A DNA stretch of 64,000 nucleotides. It comes from an uncultured Acidimicrobiia bacterium. Lineage in GTDB: Bacteria; Actinomycetota; Acidimicrobiia; Acidimicrobiales; CAIXPF01. Where the stretch lies: NCBI GenBank assembly GCA_903921205.1, contig CAIXPF010000094.1:59619-123618 (forward strand), given 5' to 3'. Made by a program: the position numbers and the translations under genes. Below the pieces are notes generated by a model, which worked only from the letters and a program-made list of their open reading frames with translations, had not been told where the DNA came from and made no database searches. Numbering within the stretch: the first letter of the stretch is position 1; every line of letters begins with the position of its first letter. Shown here one piece after another: positions 55,927 to 64,000 of the stretch.

Positions 55927-57540
55927 GTGGAGCGCAGCACGTCTATCCCGAATCGACCCGCCGAGGCTCAGGCGAGGCGGTCGGTTCAGCTGGCTCGGTC
56001 CCTGGTCGCCGGCCTGATCGGCGTGACCGCCCTGCTCGGGGCCGTTGCGCCGGCCGGAGCGCAGACCAGTCCGCCGGTGACCACGAAGGTCGGCCGGTCG
56101 GCCGGGGACTACGCCTGCCCGAGCCTGACCGGCACGTTCAACGCCGGCCGGTCCGCCGGCACCGCCGGCGCTTGCGTGAGCGCGGCCGTCGCCAAGCGCG
56201 CCGGTGCGCTGTCGGCGAAGCGAGCTGCGTCGTCCAAGGCCCCGGGAACGCGCGACAACATTCCGCTCAGCACGTTCGACTGCCGTTCGGTGGACGGCGT
56301 GCTGGTCTTCCAGACCCCCGGCACGACCGCGATCTGCGAGAGCAGCGCACCGGTCGGTGGCACCCGATCGAACATCGCTGCCGCCAAGGACGGCGGCCAC
56401 GCCGTCGCAAGCGGCGGGTACGGCAACACCGCGACCGCGACCGGCACCAACGCCCTCGCCACCGCCGGGGGCACCGACAGCAACGAGAACACCGCAACTG
56501 CCACCGGGACCAACAGCCTCGCCACCGCCGGCGACGGAGATCGCAATCGGGCCACGGCCAACGGCGCCGACACCACCGCCTCCGCAGTGGTCGGCTCGTG
56601 GAACACCGCCACCGCCACCGCCACCGCCACGACGACTGCGACTGCGGCTGCGACTGCGACTGCGAGCACCGTGGCGACGGTTGCAGCGGCCTGCGCGGCT
56701 TCCGCGAAGGCGCTCTGCCCGAGCGGTGGCACCACAGCCACCGCCACCATCGGCTACAGCAACACCGCCACGGCAGACGACGGAGGCGTCGCCCGCGTCA
56801 TCAACGGGTCCGACAACACGTCCACCGCCACCGGCCCGGGCAGCTACGCCATCGCCGGCGAAGGGGACGGCAACACGGCGACCGCCACGGCCGGCGGACG
56901 GTCCTACGCCGGTCTCGGATCCAAGAACGTCGCCACGTCGAACGCTGCGGACAGCTACGCCGTTGCCGAACAAGGCGCAGGCAACAGCGCCAATGCCACG
57001 CTGGGCTCGAGCCGTGCCGTGGCCGGGCCCAACGCCATGACCGTGGTCGACCCAGAGACCATCACGGTCGAAGGGAGTGGGAACTGGAACAAGGCCGCGG
57101 CGAGCGGTACCAACGCCAAGGCCACGGCCGGAGCCGGAAACAAGAACGCCGCCCTGTCGAAGGGCACCGGAAGCGAGTCGATCGCCAGCGACGGGGACCG
57201 GAACTCCGCCACCGCAACCAACTACTACGCGGCCACGGTGACGGCGAGCAGCATCGCCCGGGCCCGTTACGGGACCCGCAACACCGCCAACGCCCAACTC
57301 GGCGGCTCGTCGATCGCCGGGAATGGCACCGCCAACAGCGCCACGTCGAAACGCCAGGGACAGGCCTTCGCCGGAACTGTCGACTGGTTGTGGAGCGGGA
57401 CCGGCAACCGCAACACCGCCACCGCCAAGCAGGCAGGGTCGGCCATCGCAGGAGACGGGAGCGGCAACCGCGCCTCTGCCTACAGCGCCTGCACGATCGC
57501 CGTCGTGGGCGTCAGCCGGCAGAACGGCTCGTGCCCCTGA
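55927..57540 (+). CDS. Secreted repetitive protein with Asn-x-Thr-Ala repeats (solenoid-like)
   Basis: A 537-residue secreted protein. The signal peptide (about residues 1-43) has a basic start, a hydrophobic core and a likely cleavage at 'AGA-Q'. After about 120 residues with four Cys, the rest is made of about 15 degenerate repeats of about 20 residues: G-x-x-N-x-A-T-A-x-G then A-x-A-G. The alternation of Ala, Gly, Thr and Asn suggests a stacked beta-solenoid or beta-roll. There is no C-terminal anchor. GTG 55927 has GGAGG six bases upstream. The role may be adhesion or ice or surface binding, but this is only inference. Confidence 0.72.
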   Translation: MERSTSIPNRPAEAQARRSVQLARSLVAGLIGVTALLGAVAPAGAQTSPPVTTKVGRSAGDYACPSLTGTFNAGRSAGTAGACVSAAVAKRAGALSAKRAASSKAPGTRDNIPLSTFDCRSVDGVLVFQTPGTTAICESSAPVGGTRSNIAAAKDGGHAVASGGYGNTATATGTNALATAGGTDSNENTATATGTNSLATAGDGDRNRATANGADTTASAVVGSWNTATATATATTTATAAATATASTVATVAAACAASAKALCPSGGTTATATIGYSNTATADDGGVARVINGSDNTSTATGPGSYAIAGEGDGNTATATAGGRSYAGLGSKNVATSNAADSYAVAEQGAGNSANATLGSSRAVAGPNAMTVVDPETITVEGSGNWNKAAASGTNAKATAGAGNKNAALSKGTGSESIASDGDRNSATATNYYAATVTASSIARARYGTRNTANAQLGGSSIAGNGTANSATSKRQGQAFAGTVDWLWSGTGNRNTATAKQAGSAIAGDGSGNRASAYSACTIAVVGVSRQNGSCP

Positions 57541-57822
57541 GCGCCGGGTGCTCCGGGCCCGGGCGCGACGGTCACGCGACGGTCCAACCGAGCGTGAACG
57601 GCCCCGGCCCAGACCTGCCGGATGGCGGCTGAGCAGGTCGGGGTCCGAGACCACGACCGCAGCAGGCGGGTTCTCGTCTGCGACCGCACGGCACGCCGGT
57701 TGCGCTTCCTCGGCGGCCCGAACGGCCTCACGCCGGGCCTGGGAACAGGAGCCGACCGGGGGCCACCGAGATCCGTCTGACCCGCGCTGTGCTCTGGCCA
57801 GAACTTGCACGAGTCCTGGTAG
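57541..57822. other. Non-coding stretch between the solenoid gene and tRNA-Thr
   Basis: No convincing gene. A GC-rich imperfect hairpin directly after the stop (57542-57567, GCGCCGGG against CCCGGGCGC with a bulge) may be a terminator. The rest shows no clear signal. Confidence 0.4.
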
Positions 57823-57895
57823 AGCCCGAGAGGAGAATCGAACTCCTGACCTGCTCATTACGAGTGAGCCGCTCTGCCGACTGAGCTACCCGGGC
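57823..57895 (-). tRNA. tRNA-Thr (anticodon CGT)
   Basis: A 73-base cloverleaf on the minus strand: acceptor GCCCGGG / CTCGGGC (one G-U), anticodon stem GCTCA/TGAGC with loop CTCGTAA giving anticodon CGT, and a TTCGATT T-loop. No encoded CCA. It reads ACG codons. It is the second Thr tRNA in the window. Confidence 0.95.
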
Positions 57896-58152
57896 TGGAA
57901 CCGCCGCAGCGGACCATCAGAGAGCCTAGCAGCTCACTGCCCGTCCCCCTCCGGGCGACCGACGGGACCACCGGGTCGAGCTCCCGCTGTGGCGCCGGCA
58001 CGACCGGGAATCGCTCCGCCATCACGCCGCGGTGACCTGCGCCGTACACTCCGGACAGATCGTCGGACACCGAACGTCGCGGGACGCGACCGAGGTGACG
58101 CTGCAGGCGGAGCGGGACCAGGCGATCGGACGACGACGCGGGAGTACGGGCG

Positions 58153-61100
58153 GTGGAGGTGACGGCAACGGGGGACATCAGGCCGGCACCCCCCTACCCC
58201 GACGATGACCGGGCGTGGTCCGCTCTCGTGGACGCCGCCCCGGCGGGCGTGCTGCTGCTGCACGGCGACGGGCGCCTGGTCCGCGCCAACGCCGCGGCTT
58301 GTGAGCTGCTCGGCCTCGACGCCAACCGTCGCCTCGCCGCCTATACCACCGACTACCTGCAACTCGGTGAGCGGCTCCGCCACCAACCCGGCGCCGGTGC
58401 TGCCGCAACGGTTCATCACCATCTTCAGCGTGTGGTCCGTGCCGACGGCCGGACCCGCTGGGTGGACGTGCAACTGGTGCCACTCACCCCGACCGGCACC
58501 GGGCAGGCACGCACTGCGGCATACCTGATCGACCGGACCCGGTCGTACCTGCAGGAACGTGCCGTGCGCGCCCAGCTCGCCGGGACAGACCTGGCGCTGC
58601 GCCACATCGGCGCGGCCCTGATCGTCACCGACGGGACCGGACAGGTGCTGCACCGCTCGCCGGCGACCGGTGCGTTGATCGGCACCGACACCGGTGGCCG
58701 GCACCTGACCGAGGCCTTGGGCCTCTCGCCCACCTCGCTGGACGACCTGATCCGAGCGGCCGCCGACGGGGAGCCGGTCGTGCCTCGCCAACTCGTCATC
58801 GAGCAACCGGGGCCTGACGGGCCCACGACGACCGTCAACGTCACGATCACCGTTACCGGCACCGGCTACGCGGAACCCCACGATGCCGGACCCCACGACG
58901 CCACGACGACCGGGCCGACCGCCATCCGGCTGACCTGGCTGCTCCGGCCGAGCACGGGCCCGTCCCCGGAAGCCGCCACAGGCTCCCGCGCAACGGCATC
59001 GCAACTGCACGCGATCCTGCCCTTCCTCGACGAAACCCTGACCCTCATCGACCGGACCGGCCGGACGCTGTCGATCGCGAAACCGGGCGACGAGGACGCG
59101 CTCGGTTACCCGATGGCGCTGTGGGAAGCCGGGCTCGACGTGTTCGGCCTGGTGGAACCGGCCGATCAGGCGTGCGTCGAGGACGCCTTCGCCCGCCTGC
59201 TGGCCACGCCCGGCTCGAGGATCTCCGGCGGGTTCCGGGCGCGGACCGCGGAGGGGCGCACCGCCTACCTCGAGGGTTGGGCCGTCAACCTGCTGCACGA
59301 CCCGGACGTGGCCGGGATCCTGATCGTCACCCGGGACGTCACCGCCCGCCGACGCAACGAGGCGTTCCTGGTCGACCGGACCGACATCCTGCGCGAGATC
59401 GCCTCGGCCGCGCCGCTCGAGGTCACCCTGCGGCCGTTGGTCGAGCTGGTCGATCGCCACCTCCGCGGCGCCACCGCGGCCCTGGTGCAACACCAGGACA
59501 ACGGCAGCGACGGCGGACCGAGCTACGCGTCACGGGCGTTCCCGTTGGAGGACGTCCGGCCGTTGCTCGACGCGCTCGGCGCGACCGCTCCCGACGCGCC
59601 GCGCGTGGTGGCCGACCTCGAGGCCCTGCGGGAGTTCCCCGACCTGCACGCCTCCCTGCAGCTCGCCGGCTGCCGCAGCCTCGTCGTGGTCCCGGTCTCC
59701 AGCGCCATGGCCGAGCCCGAATCGGGCCGCCACCCCGGCCTCGGTGTGCTGGTGTGCCTGCGACAGCACGCACACTCCCCCGACAGCGCCGAGCTCGACC
59801 TGCTGCGCGAGGTGGCCGACCTCGCCGCACTGGCCATCGAACGCGAGCAGGCCGAACGGGGCCTCGCCCACCAGGCCCTGCACGACGAGCTGACCGGCCT
59901 GGCCAACCGACACCTCCTGCTCGACCGCCTCGAACAGGCCCTCAACCGGGCCAAACGACGCGGCCGCCGCCTGGCGCTGATGTTCCTCGACCTCGACCGG
60001 TTCAAGACCATCAACGACACGCTCGGCCACGACGTCGGCGACCAGCTGCTCCGTCAGTTCGCCGAACGGCTCCGGCTGCTCGTACGGCCCGAGGACACCG
60101 TGGCGCGCTTCGGTGGCGACGAGTTCGTGGTGCTCGTCGAACACGTCATCGACGAGCAGGAGGCCACCCAGATCGCCGATCGGCTCGAGGCCGCCATGAA
60201 CGAGCCGTTCCAGATCGGTGGCCAGGACCTCGCGGTGACGGCATCGGTCGGCATCGTGATCGGCGAGGGCGACGACCAGCCCGCATCGTTGCTGCGCAAC
60301 GCCGACATCGCCATGTACCGGGCCAAGGAACTCGGGCGGAACCGCACCGAGATCTACGACACCCGGCTCGAGACCCACCTCGCCGACCGCACCCAGCTCG
60401 GCCTCGACCTGCGGGCCGCCCTGGTCGAAGGGCACCTACGGCTCGTCTACCAGCCGATCGTCGAGCTGCGCAGCGGCCAGATCCGCATGGTCGAGGCGCT
60501 GCTGCGTTGGGACCACCCCCAGCACGGCCGCCTCCTACCGCTCGACTTCCTCGACGCCGCGGAGGACAGCGGCCAGGGCCTCGAACTCGGTGCGTGGGTC
60601 ATCGAACGAGGCCTCACCGACGTGGCCGCCTTCGCCCGGGGCACCGCAAGCAGCGTCGCCGCCGGGACCACAACGGCGCGCACGCCGAAGCTCTGTATCA
60701 ACCTGTCCGCCCGCCAGCTGGCCCACCCCGAGCTGGTGGCCCGGGTCGAGTTGGCCCTGGCCCGGCACCACTTCGTCCCCCACGACCTGGTCATCGACGT
60801 ACCGGAGACGGCGTTGGCCACGGCCGGGGCGATGACCTTGCGCAACCTCGAGAACCTCCACCAGCTCGGCGTCGGCATCGCCATCGACGACGTCGGAGCC
60901 GGGCCGAGCACCACCCTGTTGGGCATCCTCGAACGGGTGCCGGCGGACCTGTTGAAGGTCGACCCCTCCGTCATCGCCTCCATGGGCGGCACGGAACGCG
61001 GTAGCGGCGACCGGCGCGAGTCGCTGCAACGGTCCATGGCCGCCGGGCTACTGGGCCTCGGCCGGGGGCTGGGCCTGACCGTCGTCGCCGAGGGCGTGGA

Positions 61101-61212
61101 CAACCCACGACGGCTCCAGCAGCTCCGCCAGCTCGGCTTCGACCTCGCCCAGGGCCACGTGGTGGGCGCACCGGTGGATGCCGACCAGATGCTCCGGCTG
61201 CTGCAGGCCTGA
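58153..61212 (+). CDS. PAS/GAF-GGDEF-EAL cyclic di-GMP signalling protein
   Basis: A 1019-residue cytosolic sensor with no membrane segment. PAS-like domains cover about residues 20-130, 145-265 and 285-395, and a GAF-like part about 410-560. The diguanylate cyclase domain has an intact GGDEF (654-658) with an inhibitory RxxD site five residues before it (645-648). The phosphodiesterase domain has EAL (781-783), 'INLSARQL' and 'IDDVGAG', so it may degrade c-di-GMP as well. The DDFGTG loop is changed to DDVGAG. Start GTG with GGAG eight bases upstream. It could be dual-function or dominated by one activity. Confidence 0.92.
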   Translation: MEVTATGDIRPAPPYPDDDRAWSALVDAAPAGVLLLHGDGRLVRANAAACELLGLDANRRLAAYTTDYLQLGERLRHQPGAGAAATVHHHLQRVVRADGRTRWVDVQLVPLTPTGTGQARTAAYLIDRTRSYLQERAVRAQLAGTDLALRHIGAALIVTDGTGQVLHRSPATGALIGTDTGGRHLTEALGLSPTSLDDLIRAAADGEPVVPRQLVIEQPGPDGPTTTVNVTITVTGTGYAEPHDAGPHDATTTGPTAIRLTWLLRPSTGPSPEAATGSRATASQLHAILPFLDETLTLIDRTGRTLSIAKPGDEDALGYPMALWEAGLDVFGLVEPADQACVEDAFARLLATPGSRISGGFRARTAEGRTAYLEGWAVNLLHDPDVAGILIVTRDVTARRRNEAFLVDRTDILREIASAAPLEVTLRPLVELVDRHLRGATAALVQHQDNGSDGGPSYASRAFPLEDVRPLLDALGATAPDAPRVVADLEALREFPDLHASLQLAGCRSLVVVPVSSAMAEPESGRHPGLGVLVCLRQHAHSPDSAELDLLREVADLAALAIEREQAERGLAHQALHDELTGLANRHLLLDRLEQALNRAKRRGRRLALMFLDLDRFKTINDTLGHDVGDQLLRQFAERLRLLVRPEDTVARFGGDEFVVLVEHVIDEQEATQIADRLEAAMNEPFQIGGQDLAVTASVGIVIGEGDDQPASLLRNADIAMYRAKELGRNRTEIYDTRLETHLADRTQLGLDLRAALVEGHLRLVYQPIVELRSGQIRMVEALLRWDHPQHGRLLPLDFLDAAEDSGQGLELGAWVIERGLTDVAAFARGTASSVAAGTTTARTPKLCINLSARQLAHPELVARVELALARHHFVPHDLVIDVPETALATAGAMTLRNLENLHQLGVGIAIDDVGAGPSTTLLGILERVPADLLKVDPSVIASMGGTERGSGDRRESLQRSMAAGLLGLGRGLGLTVVAEGVDNPRRLQQLRQLGFDLAQGHVVGAPVDADQMLRLLQA

Positions 61213-61262
61213 ACGCATCCCGGCCCGGCACGCTCCCGGGGCCGCCACGAGCGGAACCTCGA

Positions 61263-62417
61263 TCAGACCGGAGGGCCGAGACAGAGGAACAGCCGCTCGA
61301 GCAGCAACCGTTCGTTGGGGTTACGGTCGAGCGACTCCGCCGCCCGCTGCAGCGCCGGGAAGGCGTCGATGGACACCCGTGCCGCAGCCGGTCCGGACAA
61401 CTGCCCAGCCAAGCGGTCGCGGTAGGCCCGGGCCAGCACCGCGAGACCGAAGCGCAGCTCCCCGGTACGGAACCGGCGGCGTTCGCGGCGCTGCCGGTCC
61501 TCCAGCGCCTTGACCGGCGTGCGGATGCCATAACGCTCGTCGCGTTCGGCGAGCTCGGCAAGCTCCTGACGATGACGGGCGTCGATCGACGCAAGTGCGG
61601 CGTCGAGGGCGCCGAGCAGCTCGGCGACCAGGGCCACGACCGTTGCGCCGGTGCCGTCGAGCCGCTCGGGCACCGAGGCCCACAACTCGACCCGGCGCCC
61701 GAGCTCGGGGTCGGAGGCCAGGATGCGGGCCCGTCGCAGATCACCGCCGGCCGAATGGGCGGCCACCGCGGCGGCCTCGGCGTCGACCCCCTCCTCCGCC
61801 AGTCGCTGAGCCACCACCGCCGGGTCGAGGGCCCCGAAACGGATCACCACGCAACGGCTGGCGATGGTCACCAGCTCCGGGGTCACCTCGTCGGCCAGGA
61901 TCAGGAACACGGTCGACGCCGGTGGTTCCTCGACGGCCTTGAGCAGCACCGGAGCGGCGTCCACCACCAGGTGGAACTCCGTCAACAACAGGACGCGGCG
62001 CGACCCTTCCACCGGGGACCGGGCGGACTGGGTGACCACGCCACGGGCCTGGTCGCGGGTTATGAACGGTCCTTCGCGCTCGACGATGGTGAGGTCGGGG
62101 TGGGCCTCGGAACGGGCCAGACGGCGGTGGCGGGTCACCGCAACGTCGTCGCCCGACGCCAGGGCGCTCGCTGCCAGCAGCTCGCCGGCGAGGGCCAGCG
62201 CAGCCTCGCGCTTGCCCGCACCGGGCGGCCCCACCAACAGGTAGGCGTGCACCGGCTGAACGGCCGCCGCGCGCAGCTGCGTCACCGCCTCCGGCTGGCC
62301 GAGCACAGCCGAGAACGGATCCACCGTGCCACCCGGACCGGCGTCGGCGGCCCGACCCCCGTGCGAGCCGGGACCGGCGTCATCGGGTGGATCGGCGCGA
62401 CCGACCGGGTCGTTCAT
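61263..62417 (-). CDS. holB: DNA polymerase III delta' subunit
   Basis: A 384-residue clamp-loader subunit. The N-terminal AAA domain has 'VGPPGAGKREAALALAGEL' with the lysine followed by Arg rather than Thr or Ser, and 'HPDLTIVEREG' and 'VLLKAVEEPPASTVFLI' (SRC-like region) typical of the family. The ATG overlaps the MFS stop (ATGA), so both are translated from one message. Delta' completes the clamp loader in replication. The gene order MFS-holB resembles the tmk-holB arrangement found in related actinobacteria. Confidence 0.9.
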   Translation of the reverse strand: MNDPVGRADPPDDAGPGSHGGRAADAGPGGTVDPFSAVLGQPEAVTQLRAAAVQPVHAYLLVGPPGAGKREAALALAGELLAASALASGDDVAVTRHRRLARSEAHPDLTIVEREGPFITRDQARGVVTQSARSPVEGSRRVLLLTEFHLVVDAAPVLLKAVEEPPASTVFLILADEVTPELVTIASRCVVIRFGALDPAVVAQRLAEEGVDAEAAAVAAHSAGGDLRRARILASDPELGRRVELWASVPERLDGTGATVVALVAELLGALDAALASIDARHRQELAELAERDERYGIRTPVKALEDRQRRERRRFRTGELRFGLAVLARAYRDRLAGQLSGPAAARVSIDAFPALQRAAESLDRNPNERLLLERLFLCLGPPV

Positions 62418-63901
62418 CGCAGCGTCTCCTCGTCGGACGCCACCACTGGACGCTTCCAGCCGATGGAGCGAGCCGCCAGAACCCCGGCGGCGATCATGAT
62501 CGTGGCGGCCAGCCACATGGTGATACGCACCCCGGGCACGGACACCTCGAGGCCAAAAACGGTGATCTTGCTGTTCGTGGTGTGCCGGTTGACGACGGTG
62601 CCGATGAGGCCGGCCAGGAACGGGCCGAGCGCGAACGCCGAGACGAGACACAGCCGCACCAGGGTGTTGAGCGATGCGAAGATCCGGCCCCGCAGCGCAT
62701 CGTCGACGTTCTCGTGCAACAGGGTGAACCCGAGCACGTAGGCCGTTCCCGCACACACCCCGAGCCCGAAGATGAGGATCGCCGCCGGGGTCAGCGTGGT
62801 GGTGGACGTCGCGGCGAACAGGCACACACCCGAGCCGAACACCGCCCCCGCGAAGACCCGCTCCTTGGGCAGGTAGCGCTGGGTGACCAGCACCGCCAAC
62901 ACCCCGGCGGCCACCCCGACACCCAAGACGGTCAGGAACAATCCGAACCCGGCGGACCCGGCGCCGAGCACCTGGTCGATGAATAGCTTGCCCAGCGGCA
63001 CCAGCATGCCACCGCCGACCAGACCCGTGGCCAACCCGATGTACACCGCCCGAACCGTCGGACTGGCGGCGATGAAGGACCACCCCTCCCGCAGATCGCT
63101 CCAGATGGTGGACAGACCGGTCCATGCCCCGTGATCGACGACGGCGGCACGCGGGGGCCGCGGCGGCATGGCGAGCCGCCAGACAATGGCTGCGGACACC
63201 ACGAAGGTCAGGCTGTCGACGTAGAAGCCGAGGGTGCCCTCCTGGGCGAAGCGCAACCCGGTGGCGAGATCACCGGTGCTGGACTCGCCGAACTTGGCCA
63301 GCACCGCGAACAGCGCGGCGGCCAGCGGGAAGGTCCCGTACCCAGCGGCGATCGACAACGAGTTGGCGGTGGCGAGATGGCTCGGCGGCACCAGGTTGGG
63401 AACGGTGGCCTCCTTCGCCGGCTGCCAGGCAAGGGTCAGCAACTCGAGGATCAGCGAGGCCACGATGAGGCCGGCAACGGAGTCGACGAAGGGCAACGCC
63501 ACCAACACGGCTGCCCGGCCGAGATCGCAGAGCACCATGACCCGCTTGCGGTCGAAACGATCGACTGCGACGCCGACCACGGCCCCGAAGAACAGCCCCG
63601 GCAACATCCGGGCCATGAACACGAAGCCCACCGCGATGGCCCCGGAGGTCTCGCCCCCGAGGCGGGCAGCGAGATCGGCGATGGCCAGGAAGCCGAGCCA
63701 GTCACCGGTGGCCGACATGAACATGGCCAGCCACAGCCGGAAGAAGGACCGGGAACCGAAGACCCGCGTGACGAACGAACTGCCCGCCGGTGCCGCGACG
63801 GTGGCGGCGCCGACTGCGGTGGCGATTGTTGCCGTTCCCTGGCCGCCGGGATCGGTGTCGGGTCGGCACCCCGCCGAGTCCCGACCTCCGGAAGGTGTCA
63901 C
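62414..63901 (-). CDS. MFS-type membrane transporter
   Basis: A 495-residue protein of the major facilitator superfamily, with about 12 hydrophobic segments after a 40-residue polar N-terminus. Landmarks are 'GDWLGFLAIADLAARLGG' at helix 1 and 'DRFDRKRVMVLCDLGRAAVLVALPF' in the loop between helices 2 and 3. Family members of this kind pump drugs or unknown solutes. The GTG at 63901 is preferred since TAACGT lies seven bases upstream; GTG 63910 is possible. It lies upstream of holB with a 4-base overlap. Confidence 0.85.
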   Translation of the reverse strand: MTPSGGRDSAGCRPDTDPGGQGTATIATAVGAATVAAPAGSSFVTRVFGSRSFFRLWLAMFMSATGDWLGFLAIADLAARLGGETSGAIAVGFVFMARMLPGLFFGAVVGVAVDRFDRKRVMVLCDLGRAAVLVALPFVDSVAGLIVASLILELLTLAWQPAKEATVPNLVPPSHLATANSLSIAAGYGTFPLAAALFAVLAKFGESSTGDLATGLRFAQEGTLGFYVDSLTFVVSAAIVWRLAMPPRPPRAAVVDHGAWTGLSTIWSDLREGWSFIAASPTVRAVYIGLATGLVGGGMLVPLGKLFIDQVLGAGSAGFGLFLTVLGVGVAAGVLAVLVTQRYLPKERVFAGAVFGSGVCLFAATSTTTLTPAAILIFGLGVCAGTAYVLGFTLLHENVDDALRGRIFASLNTLVRLCLVSAFALGPFLAGLIGTVVNRHTTNSKITVFGLEVSVPGVRITMWLAATIMIAAGVLAARSIGWKRPVVASDEETLR

Positions 63902-63959
63902 CTGCGACACGTTAGGGGATCAGGGCGATCGAGTACGGGGGCGACGAACACGCCGACCG

Positions 63960-64000
63960 TCAGGCGGCCGGCGGCTTCTTGGCGGCTGCTGCCGTCTTCG
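63960..64000 (-). CDS. 3' end of a gene ending in a Lys/Ala-rich tail, possibly topA
   Basis: Only the last 12 codons and the stop are in the window (KTAAAAKKPPAA). Such a tail is common at the C-terminus of actinobacterial DNA topoisomerase I, and topA often lies upstream of this region in Acidimicrobiia. Identity is an inference from the tail and position. Confidence 0.4.
   Translation of the reverse strand, partial: KTAAAAKKPPAA

Noticed and set aside
55333..57858. 841-codon open frame on the minus strand across the SDR and solenoid genes
   Set aside because: It is antisense to two better supported genes, is low complexity (Gly/Arg-rich), and has no domain or Shine-Dalgarno. GC-rich third positions keep it open.

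Overview
The window is a chromosomal segment of a high-GC actinobacterium. The gene content points to the class Acidimicrobiia (phylum Actinomycetota): a ClpC / RadA / DisA block beside IspD-IspF-RlmB, a SigR-RsrA type redox sigma pair, an F420-dependent luciferase-like oxidoreductase, an 'F420-associated' zinc metalloprotease, OtsA/OtsB trehalose genes and homodimeric AceE. No transposase, integrase, phage gene or CRISPR array was seen. GTG and TTG starts are frequent, and many genes look leaderless: a TANNNT -10 box lies 6-8 bases before the start codon.

Layout. 1-6.1 kb: a fused double CaiB CoA-transferase, an ABM monooxygenase, a DUF1698 methyltransferase, and a PepE / PIG-L deacetylase operon. 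6.1-8.5 kb: a TetR regulator divergent from two tandem YHYH lipoproteins, with a large palindrome between them, then tRNA-Thr(TGT). 8.7-12.7 kb: a LytR_C protein, OtsB and OtsA tail to tail, glycerate kinase and a small membrane protein. 12.7-16 kb: AceE and a DUF3040 protein. 16.3-24.7 kb: MoxR, DUF58 and TgpA-like transglutaminase in one operon, facing a 1275-residue PKD-repeat surface protein. 24.9-29.3 kb: a thiolase-like protein with an F420 oxidoreductase, divergent from a B12 mutase with isobutyryl-CoA mutase active-site residues. 29.4-38.4 kb: surface and membrane proteins, acyl-CoA ligase, ATP-grasp enzyme, thioesterase, GMC oxidoreductase and D-aminoacylase. 38.4-48.8 kb: the housekeeping and stress block RlmB, IspF, IspD, Crp, DisA, RadA, an LppM-HAD fusion and ClpC. 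48.9-55.8 kb: polyprenyl synthase, MutM, a pseudo-phosphatase, TilS, the zinc metalloprotease, small proteins, RsrA-SigR and an SDR. 55.9-64 kb: a repetitive secreted protein, tRNA-Thr(CGT), a PAS/GGDEF/EAL protein, HolB, an MFS transporter and what may be the 3' end of topA.

Functional themes. Many genes serve acyl-CoA and lipid metabolism (CaiB, thiolase-like, mutase, acyl-CoA ligase, thioesterase, SDR, LLM oxidoreductase). A second theme is stress and genome care (DisA, RadA, ClpC, MutM, SigR/RsrA). A third is the cell surface. Several proteins keep a known fold but have lost catalytic residues: the first CaiB half, the TgpA transglutaminase, the HAD domain of the LppM fusion, the DSP-like phosphatase and the thiolase-like protein. 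These are the most distinctive part of the window.
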